Assembly (NCBI GenBank): GCA_029260055.1
Contig: JAJDDX010000217.1
Coordinates: forward strand, 1 to 32,438
Origin: Phycisphaerae bacterium
GTDB taxonomy: Bacteria > Planctomycetota > Phycisphaerae > UBA1845
Length of the DNA stretch: 32,438 nucleotides
Reading direction: 5' to 3'
Part shown: piece by piece, positions 26,687-32,438 of the stretch
Layout of the letters: every line of letters starts with the position of its first letter
Numbering within the stretch: the stretch's first letter is position 1
Translations under genes and position numbers: made by a program
The notes under the pieces: model-generated
The model's input: only the letters and a program-made list of their open reading frames with translations
The model's database searches: none
What the model was told of the DNA's origin: nothing

Positions 26687-27232
26687 GTGACCAAGGAACC
26701 CGACAACGCCAAGCCCGTCGAGGAGACGGCGATCGCTCCTACCGTGGAGGAACCGACGAACGGCGAGCGTGCGCCCTGGCTCGCGCAACATCGCTGGAAG
26801 CCCGGGCAGAGTGGCAACCCGTCAGGGCGGCCCAAGGAATCCGGCTCTCTGGCAGCCGCCCTTCGCCGCGCGGGCGTCAAACCCGCCAAGACTCGCGCCG
26901 AACTGGTCAAGATCGCGGAGCAACTCGGCATGGACCCCGAGGAGGCCAGGAACATCGACGTGGTGGCCGGGCTGATCTACGACAGCATCACGCAACTGCT
27001 GATTCGCACGGTCAAAGGCCACACCGGCGCCGGCGACAAGCTCGTCGGATTGCTGCAACTGTTGTTCAAGGCCCTCGACGGCGACGAGAAGCGCATCACC
27101 CTGAGCGGGCCGGGTGACTTGCAGGCGGCGCTGACCAGCGTCTCGGCCGTCCTGGGCTTCAAGGCATCGCTCGCAGCGCCGCCCGGAGCGGACGAGTCGC
27201 TGCCCCCACCAGACGATGTGGACGAATCATGA
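26687..27232 (+). CDS. Terminase small-subunit-like protein (DUF5681 type)
   Basis: 181 residues. HRWKPGQSGNPSGRPK near 35-50 is the DUF5681 signature, seen in phage small terminase-like proteins. The rest is helical with an acidic proline-rich end (PPGADESLPPPDDVDES). Small terminases recognise the packaging site and pass DNA to the large subunit. GTG is the start, with GAGGTGA just upstream. The stop overlaps the start of the large subunit (ATGA), so the two are coupled. Identity as a terminase rests on the motif and the neighbour, not on a clear DNA-binding domain. Confidence 0.8.
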   Translation: MTKEPDNAKPVEETAIAPTVEEPTNGERAPWLAQHRWKPGQSGNPSGRPKESGSLAAALRRAGVKPAKTRAELVKIAEQLGMDPEEARNIDVVAGLIYDSITQLLIRTVKGHTGAGDKLVGLLQLLFKALDGDEKRITLSGPGDLQAALTSVSAVLGFKASLAAPPGADESLPPPDDVDES

Positions 27233-28566
27233 TCACCGAGACTCCGGATACCGCGGTCGAACGCGAATTGGACGAGCCTTTGGCGTTGCAGTGGTGGGAC
27301 CACCAGCGCCGCTGGCTCGAGGATGACTCGCGGCTTCGCGTGTGCTGCAAGGCCCGCCAGATCGGCATGTCTACCGTCGTCGCCACGGAGGCCCTGCACG
27401 CCGCCGTCTACGGCGAGACGACCGTCGTGGTATCCGCATCGCAACGGCAGGCGTCGGAGCTACTCCGCAAAGCCGCCCAGTTGCTTCCCCTAGTGGCCGT
27501 TGCGGCAGACGGAACCGTCCGCGTCGACAAGCAGTCTGCCGAGGCCATCGAGCTCTCTACCGGCGGTCGAGTCATATCCTTGCCGGCCGCAGCGGCGACC
27601 GTCCAGGGCTACACCGGCCACGTGGTCATCGACGAGGCGGCGTGGATTCCGGATATAGATGCCTTGTGGATGGGAATCGTGCCGACCATCTCGACCAGCA
27701 AAGAGTACCGCCTGAGCGTCGTATCCACGCCCGGACCGCGGACGGGTATGTTCTATCGCCTCTGGAACAGCGATGATCCCGCGTGGTCGCGCCACCGCGT
27801 GAGCGTCTACGACGCTCAGGCCGGTGGTGCGCCCCATGACATCGATGCCCTGCGGGCGGCTGTGGCTGACGAGGCCACCTGGCGGGCGGCATACGAGTGC
27901 CAGTTCGTGGACGAATCGCACGCCCTGCTGCCGTACGACCTACTGGCGGCACGGGTCGATGAGACCCTTTCGTATCATCTCAACCTGAAGACTATGTCCG
28001 AGGCTGGCGATCTCTACGCCGGCTACGACGTAGGCCGCAAGCATGACCTGTCCGTTCTGGTCGTACTCGAGAAGATCAAGGACTGCTATCGCTGGCGCGG
28101 GGCGGTCGAACTCAGCAAATCGCCGTTCAACGAGCAGTCCGAGTTGCTCACCAGCGTGCTGGACTTGCGAGGCCTGCGGCGGCTTGCGATCGACCAGAGC
28201 GGTCTGGGCATGCAACTCGCCGAGGAACTCGTCCAGCGGTACCGCTCCTGTGTCGAGCCGATCACGATGACGGCACCGGTCAAGGAGTCGCTGGCGTCGC
28301 GGATCCTGGCCATCTTCCAGCGCGGCGATGTCGATATTCCCAACCATCGCCCGCTGATCGAGGATCTGCACTCGATGCAGCGAACCGTGACCTCTGCCGG
28401 AAACGTGCGTTACGCCGCTCCGCGCGAAGCAGGCAGCCATGCCGACCGTTGGACGGCCCTCGCGCTCGCTCTCCACGCAGCCGACTCGGCCCCGGTCTAC
28501 GGCCACACCATCGTTTGCTGGGGCAATGGACCAAGTCGCGCCCAACAACTTCGGAAGTACTGGTAG
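27229..28566 (+). CDS. Terminase large subunit
   Basis: 445 residues. ATPase half: CKARQIGMST at 40-48 is the P-loop of the type found in gp28-like terminases, where the preceding lysine of KARQ is used; VVIDEAAW near 132-139 is Walker B with the catalytic Glu136. A coupling segment VVSTPGP follows near 165. Nuclease half: GYDVGRKHD near 264, AIDQSGLGM near 320 and HADRW near 404 supply the acidic residues of the RNaseH-like fold. The gene looks intact, so it should be able to package DNA. The downstream neighbour is the tyrosine recombinase; no portal gene follows, which is unusual for a prophage. Confidence 0.92.
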   Translation: MITETPDTAVERELDEPLALQWWDHQRRWLEDDSRLRVCCKARQIGMSTVVATEALHAAVYGETTVVVSASQRQASELLRKAAQLLPLVAVAADGTVRVDKQSAEAIELSTGGRVISLPAAAATVQGYTGHVVIDEAAWIPDIDALWMGIVPTISTSKEYRLSVVSTPGPRTGMFYRLWNSDDPAWSRHRVSVYDAQAGGAPHDIDALRAAVADEATWRAAYECQFVDESHALLPYDLLAARVDETLSYHLNLKTMSEAGDLYAGYDVGRKHDLSVLVVLEKIKDCYRWRGAVELSKSPFNEQSELLTSVLDLRGLRRLAIDQSGLGMQLAEELVQRYRSCVEPITMTAPVKESLASRILAIFQRGDVDIPNHRPLIEDLHSMQRTVTSAGNVRYAAPREAGSHADRWTALALALHAADSAPVYGHTIVCWGNGPSRAQQLRKYW

Positions 28567-28710
28567 ACTCCTGCCGCTGCACGACTTCCACATGGCGTTA
28601 AGTGCATTCCTTGCAAGGAGTTACGTTCTTGCCTTGTGGCCACCCCCGAGGTAGCACTGAGCTACGAGTTGCCTGAAGAGCGTAGCTCAAGAATGTCAGG
28701 GAGGTGGCAC
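28567..28710 (+). promoter_or_regulatory. Promoter and dyads upstream of the tyrosine recombinase
   Basis: A palindrome TCCTTGCAAGGA lies at 28608-28619. TTGCCT (28629-28634), a 17-nt spacer and TAGCAC (28652-28657) form a possible promoter. Overlapping its -10, GTAGC (28651) and GCTAC (28661) form a dyad, and TGAGCTACG (28658-28666) pairs exactly with CGTAGCTCA (28681-28689). The site could be an operator or a recombinase core site. Confidence 0.45.
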
Positions 28711-29337
28711 ATGAATGCGAGAACGGAACGAACGAAGAACAGTGCATCTAAGCCGCGGCGTCTGCCGCCGGAGGTGCTTACCGACGCCGAGGTCTGTGCA
28801 CTCATGCGAGCGTGCGGGCGCCGCGCGCCGACGGGTCTGCGAAATAGGGCGTTAATCGCCCTGCTCTATCGCACGGGCCTGCGAATCAACGAGGCGCTGT
28901 CGCTCTACCCGAAGGACCTCGAACTGGACGAGGGCGTCGTCCGCGTCCTCCACGGCAAGGGCGGGCGGTCGCGAACGGTCGGTATCGATTCCGGTGCAAC
29001 CGCCATCATTGAGCGTTGGCTCGACGCGCGATCTCGCCTCCGTCTGAACGGTCGACAGTCGGTCTTCTGCACGCTCCACGGCAACGTGATGGCCGACGCG
29101 TACATCCGCGTCATGCTCAAGCGCCTCGCCGCCCGGGCCGGCATCGAGAAGCGAGTCCACGCCCACGGACTGCGCCACACCCACGCCGCTCAACTCCGCG
29201 CCGAGGGAGTCGACATCGCCATCATCTCCCGCCAACTCGGCCACTCCAGCATCACCACCACCGCCCGCTACCTCCACCATCTCGCGCCGACAGCTGTCAT
29301 TGAAGCCATGCGCCGGCGAAGCTGGGCGGGCGCGTAG
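28711..29337 (+). CDS. Short tyrosine recombinase (catalytic domain only)
   Basis: 208 residues. All catalytic positions are visible: Arg58 in YRTGLRINEAL, Lys83 in HGKGGR, His152 and Arg155 in HGLRH, His178 in LGHSS and nucleophile Tyr187 in TTARYLHH. Xer- and phage-type integrases are usually about 300 residues because of an N-terminal core-binding domain. That domain is missing here, although GGAGGT 6 nt before the ATG supports this start and the frame upstream (from 28636) does not supply it. It may be the element's integrase at its right end, or a resolvase of its own. Confidence 0.9.
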   Translation: MNARTERTKNSASKPRRLPPEVLTDAEVCALMRACGRRAPTGLRNRALIALLYRTGLRINEALSLYPKDLELDEGVVRVLHGKGGRSRTVGIDSGATAIIERWLDARSRLRLNGRQSVFCTLHGNVMADAYIRVMLKRLAARAGIEKRVHAHGLRHTHAAQLRAEGVDIAIISRQLGHSSITTTARYLHHLAPTAVIEAMRRRSWAGA

Positions 29338-29942
29338 AGTCCAGCTGCTCGGCTGCTGTTTGGCACGGCACGATGTCTGGTTTTCGGTGACAGACAGATG
29401 GGGCTCGTGGACGCTGTCTTCACCACGCCAAGGGCGGCGAATTGCGGTTGGACCGTGCGCGCCGCCCGCGTCCTAATTGACGCGGAGCGCCGCCAAGTCG
29501 AACTGCTCGTGCGTGCGTGGCCGCCTAGCGGGGTGCAGCCAGTCCAGGCGGCGCGGCTGAGCGGCAGCGACGCAACAGGCTACGGTGATGGGCTTCAAGG
29601 AACCGACTCCGGATTCGTGTAAACCACTGCGATTAAATACTTTACGATACCAAAAAGAGGGAGGCGGCGGCCAGCGGAGCGAACCGTACCACACTGCAGG
29701 CTAGTCGGCGATCGGGATGCCTGGAACGCACTCCTCGCGCGCACGCCTTGAGATTTGCGTGAACACGCCATACTCTTCCCTTGACTAGACTGGTCGCGTG
29801 GAGACTTCGCGCACAATATGCTGGCCCGTCTCGGCCAGCGTTCGCCAGCCCACTCGCACCGGCGGCTCTGGCCAGGGATCCTGTGCTTTGTCGCCACTTG
29901 CGAAGTGCGTGACACTATTGAACATCGATTGGAGGCGTAACC
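29338..29942. other. Intergenic region, probable right boundary of the element
   Basis: 605 bp between the tyrosine recombinase and the solute-binding gene. No convincing gene is seen; one short open frame (29398-29622) has no ribosome binding site or recognised motif. Base composition becomes AT-richer from about 29620. I found no copy of the tRNA-Asn 3' end. CACTT (29895-29899) and AAGTG (29903-29907) form a small dyad before the ABC operon. Confidence 0.5.
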
Positions 29943-31319
29943 ATGAGATTCAACCGGACAGGTTGGTTGACCGCGATGCTGTTCTCCGTTTTGTGCCTCT
30001 CGATCGCATCATGCTCTCGTCAACCAGAATCCAAATCGCCGCCCAACAATGCGAACACGTCGTCCAAGAGCTCAAAGTCAGCCGTCGCCCCTCCCCCTTC
30101 GATAAAGGTCCTGTACTACGCTGGGTTGCCACTCGGCAAACTCATGCGTGAGAAGTTGCCGCGTTTCGAGCAGGAAACCGGAATCTCCGTTGACATGGAG
30201 GAACTGCAATACGACGCCGTCCGCGCCAAACAGGTTTCCAGCTTTCGCCTGAAGCGAGGCGCCTTTGATGTGGTCTTCGTCGACGATATTTGGCTGCACG
30301 AATACGCCACGGCTGGGTACCTTGAGCCACTCGACGACTATCTGAAGCGCGATGGGCTCAATCTCGATGATTTTTTCGAAACCGTAATACGGGCTGAGGC
30401 CGTCCTCAGCGGAACGACGTGGCTCATCCCGCAGCGAGCAGACGTACAGGTACTATTCTACAGGCGGGACCTGTTCGAGGACCCGACAATCGGCGCCTCA
30501 TTTGTGCGCGAAGTTGGCAAGCCGCTGAGAGTTCCCGAGACTTGGCAAGAATACCGCGAAGTTTCCCGCTTCTTCACCAAATCGGTCGGGGGGCCTAACC
30601 TCTTCGGCAACGCCGAGACCCTAAAACGGCCACACTTCGCGTTCGAGTTCTTCGCCATGAGGTACTGGGCTTTCTCGGGGAAAGACTTCTTCGATGCCAG
30701 CGGAACGCCACAGTTTGATGGGCCCGAAGGCGTCGAAGCGCTCGCGTTTCTGAGGTCGCTTGCCGAGTCTGCCGTACCGGGAAGCGCCAACGCAGCTCAC
30801 GATGAAACGGTATCCGCTTTTTCAAGCGCGGCGTGCGCCATGGCGCCACAATGGTACGCGTTTTATCCGACGCTTACGGCGCCGACCTCTGAGGTGCGCG
30901 ACAAGCTCGGAGTTGCTCTGGTGCCAGGCATCAGACAGCCAAACGGTCAGATCCGACGCGCCCCAAGCATCGGCGGTGGAAGCCTGGGAATCCCCGTCGA
31001 TTCGCGGAACAAGGCCGCCGCGTGGACCTTCGTCAAATTCATGACAAGCCGGGAGTTCATGGCAGATGCAGCGCTACGCGGAGCGATCGTCCCCAGGAAA
31101 TCGGCCTACGACGATCCTCAGGTGGTCGCCCGTCATCCGGCCGTTCCTTTGTACCTCGAGTCTCTGCGTACTGCGAAGTTTCGTCCCCGAACGGCAAAGT
31201 TCACTGAAGTGGAAGAGGTCATTGGTACGGCGGTATCGTCAGCCTACACTGGACAGAAAGACCCGGAGAAGGCAATCGCAGATGCGGTCGCCGAGCTTTC
31301 CAGACGTCGCCTACCATGA
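29943..31319 (+). CDS. ABC transporter solute-binding lipoprotein, sugar-type (family 1)
   Basis: 458 residues. A lipoprotein signal peptide ends in the lipobox SIASC near residue 22, followed by a Ser/Asn-rich tether. The body is an extracellular solute-binding protein family 1 fold: early VLYYAGLPLGKLMREKLPRFEQETGISVDMEEL, then FDVVFVDDIWLHEYATAGYLEPLD, later a hinge with GGGSLGIPVDSRNKAAAWTFVKFMTSREF near 345. This family binds sugars or similar solutes and delivers them to an inner membrane importer; the ligand is unknown. GGAGG 8 nt before the ATG supports the start. Its stop overlaps the permease start. Confidence 0.9.
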   Translation: MRFNRTGWLTAMLFSVLCLSIASCSRQPESKSPPNNANTSSKSSKSAVAPPPSIKVLYYAGLPLGKLMREKLPRFEQETGISVDMEELQYDAVRAKQVSSFRLKRGAFDVVFVDDIWLHEYATAGYLEPLDDYLKRDGLNLDDFFETVIRAEAVLSGTTWLIPQRADVQVLFYRRDLFEDPTIGASFVREVGKPLRVPETWQEYREVSRFFTKSVGGPNLFGNAETLKRPHFAFEFFAMRYWAFSGKDFFDASGTPQFDGPEGVEALAFLRSLAESAVPGSANAAHDETVSAFSSAACAMAPQWYAFYPTLTAPTSEVRDKLGVALVPGIRQPNGQIRRAPSIGGGSLGIPVDSRNKAAAWTFVKFMTSREFMADAALRGAIVPRKSAYDDPQVVARHPAVPLYLESLRTAKFRPRTAKFTEVEEVIGTAVSSAYTGQKDPEKAIADAVAELSRRRLP

Positions 31320-32176
31320 CCGGAGATTCGCGAGAAACGCTTCCGCGCGTTGCGCATGTCTACCTCGTAGCCCCGCTCGCAGTCGTCCTGCTTGCGGTGT
31401 TTGCATACCCTACGGCATCCCTGCTATTGAGCGGTTTCCGAACTACGCCCGACCACACCGTGCCGTTCGCTGCCGTGTTCGCGGACCCACTCTTCAGAGC
31501 AGGCCTGTTGAACACAGTAGCCCTCGCCTGCCTCGCCGTTCCAACTGAGTTCGTTATTGGCACGGTTGCCGGTTATTTTATCGGCCGCGCGCGGGCCTGC
31601 CCCCAGCTCTGCGCATTGTTATGTGTTCCCTTACTGATCTCGCCAGCGGTCGTGGCCCTCGTGTGGCGAGTACTTCTAGATCCCCTCGGCGGCCTCCCTC
31701 GCCAGGTCGCAGAGGTATTCGGCATGGCCACCTTCGATTGGACAGGCTCTTCGCGGTCCGCCTTCTTCGTAGTTGCTGCTGTTGACATCTGGCAGTGGAC
31801 TCCGATGGTGACCCTTCTTGTGGCTGCAGCAACCTATCGCTCAGACCGGAGGTTGTTCTCTCTCGCACGACTCGACGGACTCAGCCCCTTTCACGTGGCA
31901 ATCCAGGTGTTTGGTCGTGGGCACGCCCGCCTTCTATTGTTCGTTCTTCTTCTGCGGCTTGCGGACTGCCTCAGGACATTTGAGATTGCCCATGTCCTCA
32001 CACGCGGTGGCCCCGGAACCGCCACCGAGCTGGTTTCACTCTATATATACCGAAACTCGTTCGTTCATTTTAATGAGAGTCTAGCGGGTGGGGCAGCATT
32101 ACTCCTTATCCTGCTGGCGCATCTGATGGGCCTGCTCCTGTACCTGACCGCGCGCATATCGAAAACGCACAGGTGA
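31316..32176 (+). CDS. ABC transporter permease, MalF/UgpA-like
   Basis: 286 residues with six predicted membrane segments. The cytoplasmic EAA-like loop is seen as LARLDGLSPFHVAIQVFGRGHARLLL near 182-207, the contact to the ATPase; it is weaker than the usual EAAxxDGAxxxxxFxxIxLP. TRGGPGTATELVSLYIYRNSF near 227-247 is typical of the first permease of sugar importers. Its ATG overlaps the stop of the binding-protein gene (ATGA) and it ends 6 nt before the next start. It should pair with the second permease, which is truncated here. Confidence 0.88.
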   Translation: MTGDSRETLPRVAHVYLVAPLAVVLLAVFAYPTASLLLSGFRTTPDHTVPFAAVFADPLFRAGLLNTVALACLAVPTEFVIGTVAGYFIGRARACPQLCALLCVPLLISPAVVALVWRVLLDPLGGLPRQVAEVFGMATFDWTGSSRSAFFVVAAVDIWQWTPMVTLLVAAATYRSDRRLFSLARLDGLSPFHVAIQVFGRGHARLLLFVLLLRLADCLRTFEIAHVLTRGGPGTATELVSLYIYRNSFVHFNESLAGGAALLLILLAHLMGLLLYLTARISKTHR

Positions 32177-32182
32177 TCTAAC

Positions 32183-32353
32183 GTGAAACGGGCACTTCTG
32201 ATACTACTTGTTTCTTTCTGGTGCATCGGGCCGTTCGTCCTCATCGCGATCATCTCCCTCAATCCGCCCGGAACGACCGGGGTGATGTCGCTGACCGCTT
32301 CGCCTAAGACAATCGACAATGGCCTTCCCCCCGGGGTTTGTACCAGTCTCTAG
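32183..32353 (+). pseudogene. Truncated second ABC permease, MalG/UgpE-like
   Basis: GTG start with AGGTGA about 7 nt upstream, directly after the first permease. The 56 codons begin with a normal first transmembrane segment (ALLILLVSFWCIGPFVLIAIISL) and the start of the external loop, TASPKTIDN, where intact members continue into the conserved second segment. Here the frame instead reads NGLPPGVCTSL and stops at TAG 32351. Homology appears to end near 32320, inside GCCTTCCCCCCGGGG. The rest of the permease is missing from the window, so the gene is broken by an insertion, a rearrangement or a misassembly near the contig edge. Confidence 0.75.
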
Positions 32354-32438
32354 GTTACACCGACCACGCTCCGGTGCCCAGCGGCGGGCGTAGCGGAGCG
32401 AGGGACGAGCGTAGCGCAGCCTGCCGCTGATCGGTTCG
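32354..32438. other. Unassigned window end with a hairpin
   Basis: 85 bp that do not read as permease. AGCGGCGGGC (32380-32389) pairs with GCCTGCCGCT (32419-32428) with one G-T pair around a 29-nt loop of GAGCG-like repeats. This could be the tip of a mobile element, but no transposase is in view. Confidence 0.4.

Noticed and set aside
27229-28566. Missing Walker A lysine in the large terminase (GMST instead of GKST)
   Set aside because: In gp28-like terminases the lysine sits earlier (KARQ), so the motif is normal and the ATPase need not be dead.
29398-29622. A 74-codon frame after the tyrosine recombinase
   Set aside because: No ribosome binding site, no recognisable motif and no coupling to a neighbour.

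Overview
The window looks like a chromosomal piece of a GC-rich planctomycete, most likely Phycisphaerae-like. This is inferred from recognised families only: a Phycisphaerae-style zinc-ribbon membrane protein (12036-12590), a DUF2924 plus serine-recombinase pair, a Tat-dependent DUF362 lipoprotein, and intergenic hairpin repeats of a planctomycete type. No 16S gene or other direct marker is present.

Positions 1-16437 appear to be host backbone. In order they hold a partial DUF362 protein (minus), a 44-bp tandem hairpin repeat block, a STAND-type P-loop NTPase with three near-identical TPRs (minus), a polyprenyl-type GT2 glycosyltransferase (minus) divergent from a multipass GT-C-like membrane protein, an orphan oligopeptide-type ABC ATPase, an internally duplicated secreted protein (minus), a ParA ATPase fused to a CBM48 glycogen-binding-like domain, the zinc-ribbon protein, a TPR protein, a secreted helical protein and a small conserved protein. 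A tRNA-Asn(GTT) with a clear sigma70 promoter and a downstream terminator closes this part.

Positions about 16.5-29.3 kb form a compact mobile element. It carries a winged-helix-like unknown, a coupled cassette (small ORF, DUF2924, large serine recombinase, small HTH protein), a PrimPol-like primase/helicase with an iteron-like 9-bp repeat array in its 3' end, a ParB-N/DNA methyltransferase fusion, a small membrane protein and a HARE-HTH protein (both minus), a tiny zinc-ribbon protein, small and large terminase subunits, and a short tyrosine recombinase. No portal, capsid, tail or lysis gene is visible. The element therefore has recombination, replication, modification and packaging-motor genes but no particle genes, like a phage satellite or a decayed prophage. 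A recurring dyad, TTCCA-N5-TGGAA, lies upstream of the methyltransferase and of the terminase genes and may be an element-specific operator.

From about 29.6 kb the sequence returns to metabolic genes: an ABC sugar-type solute-binding lipoprotein, a first permease, and a second permease that stops after 56 codons. The last ~110 bp look unrelated to a permease, so the operon is probably interrupted just before the window ends.
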